DNA from: Candidatus Thorarchaeota archaeon
Lineage (GTDB): Archaea; Asgardarchaeota; Thorarchaeia; Thorarchaeales; Thorarchaeaceae
Assembly: GCA_016840385.1 (NCBI GenBank)
Contig: JAEOSL010000102.1
Coordinates: 1-12,648, forward strand
Length of the DNA stretch: 12,648 nucleotides
Reading direction: 5' to 3'
Shown here: positions 1 to 6,355 of the stretch, piece after piece
Numbering within the stretch: the first letter of the stretch is position 1
Layout of the letters: every line of letters begins with the position of its first letter
Position numbers and translations under genes: made by a program
The notes under the pieces: generated by a model
What the model was told of the DNA's origin: nothing
Seen by the model: only the letters and a program-made list of their open reading frames with translations
Databases searched by the model: none

Positions 1-1227
1 GAGGGTATTCTTGAGAGGGTGTTGAATTTCACCGTTCTCAACGTAGTAACCCTCCATAACCATTGCACTAAGGTCTCCAGTTGTCATATTGGGGCGGTCA
101 CCAGTATTCCTACAGACAATACCCTTCTCCATCTCAGAAATGAAATCGGCAAGTGTACCTTTCCCAGGAGTCACTATGAAGTTGGAAGTGGAGATTCTAG
201 GTAGTCCGGAATATGAGGGTCGTGCAGCATTACCTGTGTTATCAACACTATCTTTGTTCGACGTATATGAGTTGTGAAGGAGATTCTTCAAAACACCTGA
301 TTCAATGACTGGTGTTCTCTGAGACCTGTATCCTTCAGCATCGTAAGTTCTTGTTCCCAATCCACCGGGGATTGTGCCATCGTCTATGATTTCGAGGGAT
401 TCTGAGGCGATGCACTCCCCAAAAGCGTCTGCAATATATGAGCGGCCCATCTGAACTTCTTCAGCATTAATAGCTCCAGCAAATCCACGACCAAGAACTG
501 CACTGGCACCCAGTGGTGCAAATATCACTGGCATCTCGCCACCATCAATAGTCTTGGGACCTAAGAATCCTAACGCAAGTGTTGCAGCGGTCGTACCAAT
601 GTATTCAGGATCGATGTCATTGAGGTTTCTTGAAATCTGGTACTCATAACTTGCAGTCTGATCGTCTCCTTCTTTGATTACGGGGTATGAGTAAAGAGAA
701 ACCGAAGTTCTTGACTCAGACATTGCAATACCCAGATTGTTCACAATTGCACTGGAGCTGGAGGAACTTGAAATGGCAGCCTCTATTGCAAAATCTTTCC
801 CCTCGAGCTTTTCCTTTGTAGCATCGATTGTTCGGATTAGCAGTCCAGCTGCATCCTCAGACGATAACTCGTGAATCTCTTTATTGAAAATCTTCTTTGC
901 TTCTTGATATGTCCCACCTGAACTGGGCAAAGTTACGAAATCGGGATCTTCCAAAGAAGCCCTAGCAAGATTGAGAGAATTGGATATTGTTTCTTCAATA
1001 TCGGATTCTTCGAGTGTTGTAACGTAGGCAAATCCGATCTTCTTCCCAATCACAGTTCGGATACCAATACCTGCATCCTGTTGTTCACTTGCAACCTTGA
1101 TTGCGTTATTTTCAGCTTCAATTTCGAATGCACGACTCTTAGCAACATAAACCTCAACCTGTTCAGCACCCATTTTTTCTGCAAGTTTGATAGCTTTTTC
1201 GCCAATGTCAAGTAGTACTTTGATCAT
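1..1227 (-). CDS. tldE: TldE/PmbA subunit of the TldD-TldE metalloprotease, C-terminus cut by the window edge
   Basis: Reading the minus strand from an ATG at 1227 gives 409 open codons to the window edge, about 30-40 short of the family's usual length. The reading contains the TldE-type core, with GRGFAGAINAEEVQMG near residue 260 and a late ENGEIQHPL segment. It lacks the HExxxH zinc motif of its partner, as expected for TldE. In the known family, TldD and TldE form a heterodimeric cytoplasmic protease that cleaves small or unfolded peptides; TldD carries the metal site and TldE helps shape the chamber. The start lies one base past the tldD stop. The ribosome binding site GGGAGGT, within the last tldD codons and stop region (about 1234-1240), precedes the ATG, so the pair is co-transcribed and probably translationally coupled. 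Identification is firm; the missing tail cannot be assessed. Confidence 0.9.
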   Translation of the reverse strand, partial: MIKVLLDIGEKAIKLAEKMGAEQVEVYVAKSRAFEIEAENNAIKVASEQQDAGIGIRTVIGKKIGFAYVTTLEESDIEETISNSLNLARASLEDPDFVTLPSSGGTYQEAKKIFNKEIHELSSEDAAGLLIRTIDATKEKLEGKDFAIEAAISSSSSSSAIVNNLGIAMSESRTSVSLYSYPVIKEGDDQTASYEYQISRNLNDIDPEYIGTTAATLALGFLGPKTIDGGEMPVIFAPLGASAVLGRGFAGAINAEEVQMGRSYIADAFGECIASESLEIIDDGTIPGGLGTRTYDAEGYRSQRTPVIESGVLKNLLHNSYTSNKDSVDNTGNAARPSYSGLPRISTSNFIVTPGKGTLADFISEMEKGIVCRNTGDRPNMTTGDLSAMVMEGYYVENGEIQHPLKNTL

Positions 1228-1228
1228 G

Positions 1229-2614
1229 TTACATACCTCCCACAGGCACATCTAGAATACGTGCGTGAGGTCCACCAGTCATTGTAGGAACTGCTTGACC
1301 GCTCTTCCCACAAGAACCAGCATCAAGTTCAAAGTCATTACCAATTGCATCTACCTTGGCTAAAATCTCAAGGATATTTCCTGCAAGGGATACATCTCGA
1401 ACCATTTGTCCCTTCTCACCATTCTCGATGATATATCCATGACTTGCTTGGAACATGAACTGACCTTTCGCAGATTGTGTATAGCCGTAGTTGAAACTAC
1501 AGAGAAGAATTCCATTCTTTGTGTCTTGAATGAGTTCATCTACATTCCAATCTCCAGGTTCCATGAAAGTGTTGGACATTCGGGGTAGAGGAGCGTGCAT
1601 AAAGGATTGGCTTCTTGCTGCACCATTTGGTTCCATATCCAATCTATTTGCGGTTTCAAGACTATGAAGGAGTTCTGTGAGAATCCCATCCTTGACTAGA
1701 GTTCTCTTCTTTACCTTCGTACCCTCCCAGTCATATTCGTAAGATCCACGTTTACCAGTCAAGGTTGGATCATCAGTTATGCTGAGATATTCTGGGCCGA
1801 CCTCTTTTCCAACTTTATCTTCTAGAACCGTTGAATGTGATGGCCAATTGTCAGCTTCTGCTGCATGCCCAAAAGCTTCGTGTGTCATGACCCCATTCAA
1901 TATTGGGTCCATTACAACATCATAGGAACCACCCTTAGTAGAAACAGAAGAGAGAAGATCAATAACAAGCTTGGCAGCAGAATTTCCAATATTCTGAGCC
2001 TCATCAGTATCCAGTACTTCGTAGCCACCTCGTACACCCAATGATTTGAATATTCGCTGACGGTTAGCACCATCTTTCGCAGTCGGTGCAGAAATGATTC
2101 GTGGAATCGAATTTTCAGCATAAACTTTGGTGCCAAGAGAGTTTGCTACAAATAACTCGGTGTACATATCTCCATAAACAGATCGAGTAGAGGTAATCCG
2201 CTTATCAAAATCACGTGCCTGATCATCGACCATTTTAACTAATGACATCTTCTCATCTATTGAGATGCTCTTGAAAGGTTTCTTCACCTTATACTCAAAA
2301 CGATCTTCAAAGGAGGGACCATCAATCTCGAATTTATCAGCAACTTTCTCTCGTGTAGCTAATGCCATCTTAGCAACAGATTCACCAGTAGCTCTCATCC
2401 CAGCTGAAGTGAGGTCAGTCGTCTGAGCAAATGCCCAAGCGCCTTCGATGAATGCTCTAATTCCAGCGCCTTTTAGTCGGGAAGCCATTGATTGCTTTGA
2501 AACACCATCGTTGATTTCAATAATTGTTGTCGCAGTGTTTTCAATCCGAACATCTACGAAACTTGCACCAGATTTGAGAGCAGCCTCAATAGCTGCGGTA
2601 GCGAGGTCTTCCAT
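1229..2614 (-). CDS. tldD: TldD metalloprotease, catalytic subunit
   Basis: This 461-residue protein has the TldD zinc motif HEAFGH (H245, E246, H250) followed by AAEAD, and the conserved GSYEYDWEGT and FNYGYTQSAKGQF regions. Length is normal for TldD. The start is an ATG with only a weak purine stretch (AAAGGCGA) upstream. The opening MEDLATAAIEAALKSGASF matches the usual TldD N-terminus, so the start is probably right. It is the first gene of the tldD-tldE pair. In bacteria this protease processes ribosomal peptides such as microcin B17 and degrades CcdA. In archaea TldD/TldE pairs are common and probably act on unfolded peptides. No peptide substrate gene is visible nearby. The 99 bases upstream hold AT-rich stretches (2664-2673, reading TTTAACATAT on the minus strand) that could serve as a TATA box, but this is weak. 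Confidence 0.93.
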   Translation of the reverse strand: MEDLATAAIEAALKSGASFVDVRIENTATTIIEINDGVSKQSMASRLKGAGIRAFIEGAWAFAQTTDLTSAGMRATGESVAKMALATREKVADKFEIDGPSFEDRFEYKVKKPFKSISIDEKMSLVKMVDDQARDFDKRITSTRSVYGDMYTELFVANSLGTKVYAENSIPRIISAPTAKDGANRQRIFKSLGVRGGYEVLDTDEAQNIGNSAAKLVIDLLSSVSTKGGSYDVVMDPILNGVMTHEAFGHAAEADNWPSHSTVLEDKVGKEVGPEYLSITDDPTLTGKRGSYEYDWEGTKVKKRTLVKDGILTELLHSLETANRLDMEPNGAARSQSFMHAPLPRMSNTFMEPGDWNVDELIQDTKNGILLCSFNYGYTQSAKGQFMFQASHGYIIENGEKGQMVRDVSLAGNILEILAKVDAIGNDFELDAGSCGKSGQAVPTMTGGPHARILDVPVGGM

Positions 2615-2713
2615 GAAAATCGCCTTTGAATTAGGCCTCAGCTTTTCAAATCGGATATAACTGATATGTTAAAGGCTACAAAGTATCAATCCCGATGATT
2701 CCTGATTAACTCT

Positions 2714-3211
2714 TTAGGAGTGTTCTCTTGTTTTTTCAGAATCTTGCCCTCCTAACCCTTCTGAATCAGGTTCGGTCCACGGGGAATCCAGCTTTTTCAC
2801 TACTTTGGATACGAACAGTAGTGCCACTAATCCTGTACTGGGTACTGGGATACACAAGGGAGGGTCTGTCGAGATTGGGCATGGAATTAATATCCAGATA
2901 ACAAGAATGTAGATTATTTGAAGGACTATAATTGTTTCAATGTACTTGTATCTAGTCAAGTTTGGATTCTTGAAACAACGCCATACATAGGATCCGATGA
3001 TGATCCCTGGTACATAGAAAGGAAACATGAATAGTATAACAAAAGGGGATATGCCAAACGGGTCAGCATGGAATGGATTAGGGGAAATGTACACCCATGC
3101 ACCAGCATAGAAGTAGAATGATGATGCGGTGAATATGAGTTTTAACGGAGATAGGATATTCCAGATGTGTATGAGCGCAGTAACTTGTTTTTGCGACCAC
3201 ACTATTTCCAC
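2714..3211 (-). CDS. Small four-helix membrane protein of unknown function
   Basis: I do not recognise a family. The frame stays open up to a TTG at 3229, but a strong ribosome binding site (GGGGAG, 3225-3220) lies just after that TTG and eight bases before a GTG at 3211. I therefore choose the GTG, giving 165 residues. Four hydrophobic segments are visible: around LKLIFTASSFYFYAGAW, FVILFMFPFYVPGIIIG, TIIVLQIIYILVIWILI and STGLVALLFVSKVV. The C-terminal tail of about 25 residues is polar and charged (DSPWTEPDSEGLGGQDSEKTREHS region). Basic residues and the tail suggest a cytoplasmic C-terminus, but topology was not computed. The gene lies upstream of tldD on the same strand, 99 bases away, and shares a divergent promoter region with the ABC genes. 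No function can be inferred. Confidence 0.65.
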   Translation of the reverse strand: MEIVWSQKQVTALIHIWNILSPLKLIFTASSFYFYAGAWVYISPNPFHADPFGISPFVILFMFPFYVPGIIIGSYVWRCFKNPNLTRYKYIETIIVLQIIYILVIWILIPCPISTDPPLCIPVPSTGLVALLFVSKVVKKLDSPWTEPDSEGLGGQDSEKTREHS

Positions 3212-3281
3212 CGCGATTTCTCCCCTCAAATGGATAGAGCACCAATATTCTGGAATATTACTATAATGAATCGATATTCAA

Positions 3282-3291
3282 CAAATATAAA
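3282..3291 (-). promoter_or_regulatory. Probable TATA box for the membrane protein gene
   Basis: The minus strand reads TTTATATTTG here, a good archaeal TATA box. A start site about 25 bases downstream would fall near 3255-3260, leaving a leader of some 45 bases that contains the GGGGAG ribosome binding site. Position and sequence support it; no transcript evidence is available. Confidence 0.4.
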
Positions 3292-3296
3292 GGAGA

Positions 3297-3305
3297 TTTT
3301 ATAAT
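3297..3305 (+). promoter_or_regulatory. Probable TATA box for the ABC operon
   Basis: TTTTATAAT on the plus strand sits about 40 bases before the ATG at 3343. It predicts a start site near 3325 and a short leader. It lies within 10 bases of the oppositely oriented TATA box, so the two transcription units probably share one compact divergent control region. A second AT stretch (CTTTATAGAA, 3320-3328) is too close to the start codon to be preferred. Confidence 0.4.
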
Positions 3306-3342
3306 CTTTGCACTTGTTCTTTATAGAACACACACATATCAA

Positions 3343-3627
3343 ATGAAATCATGGAAAGGGGTAGGAACAACTGTGAATGATTGGGTCATATCAATTAGTG
3401 ATGTTACAAAATCATTTAGACATGTCAAAGCATTGGATGGTTTATCACTGGATATGGAACCAAGCATCCTTGGATTAATTGGACCAAATGGAGCCGGAAA
3501 GACAACTCTTCTCAGGATACTTCCTGGTTTCATCCAGGTCGATGCAGGTGAAATTAAGGTTATTGGACTAGATTCCCAAAAAAATCATTCGTGGTGGTAT
3601 ATTTCAAGATTTGAGGTGCATCTATGA
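3343..3627 (+). pseudogene. Truncated duplicate of an ABC transporter ATPase (N-terminal part only)
   Basis: The 94-residue reading matches the start of the complete ATPase that follows. It has the A-loop region, Walker A GPNGAGKTT (residues 47-55), and continues to about residue 85 (DAGEIKVIGLDSQ). It then stops after an unrelated tail. The signature motif, Walker B and H-loop are all absent, so it cannot be a working nucleotide-binding domain by itself. Its stop codon overlaps the next gene's ATG (ATGA at 3624-3627), and it has the operon's promoter in front of it. It looks like the remnant of a second tandem ATPase whose distal two thirds were deleted. Kept as a leader gene, it may still be translated and couple to the next gene. 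A run of seven A (3578-3584) could hide a frameshift, but too few bases follow to restore a full domain. Confidence 0.7.
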
Positions 3628-4532
3628 CAAACAAATTCGTCGTTGAGGTAGATAAGATATCCAAGAATTTTGGACCTGTTCAAGCATTAGATGAACTTGA
3701 GCTCAAGATAGAACCTGGACTTTTTGGCATCATCGGACCTAATGGTGCAGGAAAAACAACTTTGCTTCGCATAATACTTGGATTGATACAACCCAGTTCA
3801 GGATCTGCAACAGTGCTAGATATGGATATCAGTCAGTCCAAGAAAATCCGAGAACGGATTGGTGTCCTTCTTGAGAATCCACCCCTTCCAAAGGCCATGG
3901 GTGCAAGAGAATATCTTTCTCAGGTTATCAAGATTTATGGAGGTAATAAAGACCCTGATGAGCTACTAGAGCTTGTAGGTCTTCAGGATGCTCCAAATAG
4001 GCAGATTGGACATTTATCCGCTGGAATGCGTCAACGATTGGGAGTTGCTTTAGCATTTGCAGGGAATCCTGAATTGATAATTCTCGATGAACCAACTTCG
4101 AATCTAGATGTATCCGGACGCGAACAGATGCTGGATCTTCTCTCACATCTGTATCACAAATCCAAAGTATCAATCATCATCGCTTCACACATTTTATCAG
4201 AGCTTGAACGAGTCTGTACACATGTAGCATTTATGAATAGGGGCAAGAATGTGGTTCAAGGAACAACAAATGATATCATTGAAAAGTATGCGTTGAATCG
4301 TTACAGAATTCGCTGTTCTGATGCTCATACCTTAACCCAACAACTGGATGGAAAATTTGGAATAGAGGATATACGACTACTTGGCCCCAACATTTTCTCT
4401 TTTCGATATGAGGAGAGTATCGATTCGATTGAACTTCCAGTTCGTCAGGAGGCTGAATCCTGCAAGGTACAGATTCATCGAATTGAAAAAACTGCATCAT
4501 TGGAGGATGCATTCAGGGAGGTCATCCAATGA
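3624..4532 (+). CDS. ABC transporter ATP-binding protein (export type)
   Basis: This 302-residue protein is a complete nucleotide-binding subunit: Walker A GPNGAGKTT (residues 38-46), signature LSAGM (131-135), Walker B LIILDEP (151-157) and H-loop His189 in IASH. The Q-loop position has Glu84 (GVLLENPP) instead of Gln, as is common in this CcmA/NatA-like group. About 110 residues follow the core, with a DAFREVI ending typical of ATPases paired with ABC-2 permeases. The ATG follows a GAGGTG ribosome binding site (3613-3618). The 3' end overlaps the permease gene by four bases (ATGA), which signals coupled translation. In the family such a dimer powers export of a drug, lipid or polysaccharide; the substrate here is unknown. 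Confidence 0.93.
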   Translation: MTNKFVVEVDKISKNFGPVQALDELELKIEPGLFGIIGPNGAGKTTLLRIILGLIQPSSGSATVLDMDISQSKKIRERIGVLLENPPLPKAMGAREYLSQVIKIYGGNKDPDELLELVGLQDAPNRQIGHLSAGMRQRLGVALAFAGNPELIILDEPTSNLDVSGREQMLDLLSHLYHKSKVSIIIASHILSELERVCTHVAFMNRGKNVVQGTTNDIIEKYALNRYRIRCSDAHTLTQQLDGKFGIEDIRLLGPNIFSFRYEESIDSIELPVRQEAESCKVQIHRIEKTASLEDAFREVIQ

Positions 4533-5335
4533 AACATAAACTCGCAAAGTTGATGGCACAATTCCAGATTGAGATTAGAATGTCTTATCGATTTCCGGTC
4601 ATAGAAGGTCTTACTGCATTGATTTTTCTGTATCCGATTTGGATAGCAATATCGACATGGCAGGATGTTAATATCCGGCCAGATACACTTGAGTACTTTG
4701 TCTATGCAGAATTTGGATTTTCAGGAAAGCATCTTGCGACGTTGATGACTGGAATGTTACAATGGTTGCCAATTATAGTAATAGTGCTAGTTTCTTTTAC
4801 TGCTGCGAAATCCTTTGAAGATGGATACATTCAAACACTTCTAACCTATCCTGTAGAACGAGTGACTGTCCTCTTAGTGAAAATCATTTGTGTTATTGTC
4901 ATTCCTGCAGGTTTGATGACATTTACATCTCTATTTGCTATTCTCTTTGTCATTCCACAATCGCCACTCCTTGGTGATGTGTCTATCATGTTGTCGGGGG
5001 TATGGATATCCATTCTCTTATTTGCAACCCTTTCAATGCTGGTTGCTGTTATTACAAAAAAGGTATCTGCAACAGCAATCTTTGGACTTGCATTTGGGAT
5101 TGTGACTCCGCTTCTACTGAGTAACACCGCTTTCCCCAATTTTGTCAGAGTTGCATTGGACCCATTTGGTGCAGCTTACAGATACATCACAAATCACTCT
5201 ACCTATTTGATGCTGGGTACGGAAATGACCCCGCTATTTGATCTTCAGATTGGATTCGGTATCTCCTTAATGATATCCTTGGCCTTACTGGCATTCACTC
5301 TGTGGATATTTACTCGTTCAGAGATTGGAGGTTGA
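4529..5335 (+). CDS. ABC-2 type transporter permease
   Basis: This 268-residue integral membrane protein has about six hydrophobic helices, starting with EGLTALIFLYPIWIAIS and ending with LMISLALLAFTLWIF. The first cytoplasmic loop carries the family signature FEDGYIQTLLTYPVERVTVL, equivalent to the conserved E-G-T...LL..PV.R of NosY-like and other ABC-2 permeases. It overlaps the ATPase gene by four bases and is followed after four bases by the accessory membrane protein. It is the membrane half of the exporter, probably working as a homodimer with two ATPase copies. No substrate is evident from sequence. Confidence 0.88.
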   Translation: MKHKLAKLMAQFQIEIRMSYRFPVIEGLTALIFLYPIWIAISTWQDVNIRPDTLEYFVYAEFGFSGKHLATLMTGMLQWLPIIVIVLVSFTAAKSFEDGYIQTLLTYPVERVTVLLVKIICVIVIPAGLMTFTSLFAILFVIPQSPLLGDVSIMLSGVWISILLFATLSMLVAVITKKVSATAIFGLAFGIVTPLLLSNTAFPNFVRVALDPFGAAYRYITNHSTYLMLGTEMTPLFDLQIGFGISLMISLALLAFTLWIFTRSEIGG

Positions 5336-5339
5336 TACA

Positions 5340-5855
5340 ATGAAGAGAGCTGGTAGGCTATTGATGATTCTTGGAATTGCTGTTATACTCCTTTCTAGTC
5401 TTGGAAGTTATGTATACAGCGAGAGGACTATGAGAGTTATTGAAGAGAATGATCCGCTTGTCTATCTTTTTGAGATTGGTCAGGATGTTCATGCAAATGT
5501 AACTTTGGATCATAGCATCGGAACGTTCAATGTCTATTTCATGACCTGGCAGGATGCCAATAGAACCATGTTTGAGAATATGACAGCAACTCCGATTACA
5601 CCTATTTCCAGCTTCGAGAATATATCCTCTCTGCAAGAGAACCTGTATATCCCCGCTCCTGGAATATATGCAATACTAGTCACAACTGAATCAACAGAGC
5701 TGCAGATAATACGGGTAGAACTATCAGCTATTGGGATACAAACAAGAGTAATCAGTGGAGGTGTACTAGTGGCTGGAGTTGGTGCTGCAATGCTTGTACT
5801 CTCAGTCATATGGGAACATCGAACCAAGAGTTCACTTGGTGAGAAAGCGAAGTGA
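5340..5855 (+). CDS. Bitopic membrane protein, accessory to the ABC exporter
   Basis: I start at the ATG at 5340, seven bases after a GGAGGT ribosome binding site (5327-5332) that overlaps the end of the permease gene; a TTG at 5325 is in frame but would place this site inside the coding sequence. The 171-residue product has an N-terminal hydrophobic helix (LLMILGIAVILLSSLGSYVY), roughly 110 residues of beta-rich polar sequence with several N-x-S/T sites, a second helix (GVLVAGVGAAMLVLSVIW) and a short basic tail. This predicts two membrane spans with an extracytoplasmic domain between them. I do not recognise the family. Tight linkage to the ATPase and permease suggests it is a third component, perhaps contacting the substrate outside. 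It is the last gene of the operon. Confidence 0.75.
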   Translation: MKRAGRLLMILGIAVILLSSLGSYVYSERTMRVIEENDPLVYLFEIGQDVHANVTLDHSIGTFNVYFMTWQDANRTMFENMTATPITPISSFENISSLQENLYIPAPGIYAILVTTESTELQIIRVELSAIGIQTRVISGGVLVAGVGAAMLVLSVIWEHRTKSSLGEKAK

Positions 5856-6031
5856 AATGATGTGGCTGTAACTCCATCAATCTGCATTCAGCATAATTCT
5901 TCGTGAAATTTCATGTAGATTAGTGAGTGCCAGTCAGTGGATTGGATTCCCATTAGATATTCTAGAATTAGTAAAATCTTACAAATTCCTAAATAATTGT
6001 TATGGAGAATTGCAAGATATTTTGTCAGATT
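5856..6031. other. Intergenic stretch before the candidate RNA, no gene seen
   Basis: AT-rich sequence with no supported coding region. An 80-codon minus-strand reading across part of it has no ribosome binding site and runs through the hairpins of the candidate RNA, so I discount it. CCTAAATAATTG at about 5988-5999 could be a TATA box for the RNA, giving a start near 6020. No clear terminator for the ABC operon is visible. Confidence 0.4.
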
Positions 6032-6222
6032 TTCACACCAACTGGTGAGTGTGAAGGAATGCAGCGGACAGAAGCCAAGTCCCATCGGAGGAACGATGTT
6101 CATGTGAAGAGGGGGCAAAGCTCGCGACAAGGTTACTGACTCCGGTCAGGAACAAGCTGGTGACAGCAGTCGTGAGAAAGGTGAAACACAGGAGTTTCTT
6201 ACAGTTCACTCACAATTGTAAG
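6032..6222 (+). ncRNA. Candidate structured RNA of unknown class
   Basis: Seven short inverted repeats follow one another on the plus strand: 6032-6038 with 6049-6055 (7 bp); GGAC 6066-6069 with GTCC 6079-6082; CATCG 6083-6087 with CGATG 6094-6098 around a GAGGAA loop; CTGAC 6136-6140 with GTCAG 6145-6149 around a TCCG loop closed by C-G (a UNCG tetraloop); GCTG 6156-6159 with CAGC 6164-6167 around GTGA (a GNRA tetraloop); 6172-6179 with 6195-6202 (8 bp, one G-U); and CTTACA 6198-6203 with TGTAAG 6217-6222. Special tetraloops appear on the plus strand only, which sets the orientation. G+C is higher than in the flanks. It does not show the conserved cores of RNase P or SRP RNA. It could be a free RNA, a long leader of the gene at 6356, or a degraded group II intron domain. 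No folding energy or conservation was computed. Confidence 0.4.
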
Positions 6223-6355
6223 TTATAGGTCGTAACTGATATGGCTTGTACATTCGCTCCCTGAAATAGATGTGTGAATCTCAATATGCCCCTAATAATA
6301 CACAGGTTATTCTTGGATAGCTGCTCGATAGAGTTAGATTACCGGAGGTACTCAC
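6223..6355 (+). other. Upstream region of the zinc-finger/GRAM gene
   Basis: No gene is seen here. An AT-rich segment (CCTAATAATAC, about 6290-6301) could act as a TATA box some 55-60 bases before the TTG start, which would give a leader of about 30 bases with the GGAGGT site in it. If that is the promoter, the hairpin region upstream is a separate transcript; if not, the hairpins form part of a long 5' leader. Confidence 0.3.
6344..6349 (+). promoter_or_regulatory. Ribosome binding site that fixes a TTG start
   Basis: GGAGGT lies six bases before TTG at 6356. There is no ATG or GTG at a suitable distance in frame, so this strong site decides the start of the zinc-finger/GRAM protein. Confidence 0.75.

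Noticed and set aside
1..277. Plus-strand readings at the left edge
   Set aside because: They are antisense to the clear tldE reading frame.
3570..3627. Frameshift at the seven-A run explaining the short ABC fragment
   Set aside because: Only about 40 bases separate the run from the next gene's start, so no frame change could restore the missing 200 residues; a deletion is needed.
5888..6130. 80-codon minus-strand reading between the ABC operon and the zinc-finger gene
   Set aside because: No ribosome binding site, no recognisable features, and it runs across hairpins whose tetraloops point to a plus-strand RNA.
6032..6222. RNase P RNA or SRP RNA
   Set aside because: The conserved GAGGAAAGTCC and ACAGAAA elements of RNase P are not found in the proper order, and the SRP helix 8 GGAA/AGCAG arrangement is not present beyond short chance matches.
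6032..6222. Intact group II intron
   Set aside because: No reverse transcriptase and no recognisable domain V are present. A decayed domain I fragment cannot be excluded.
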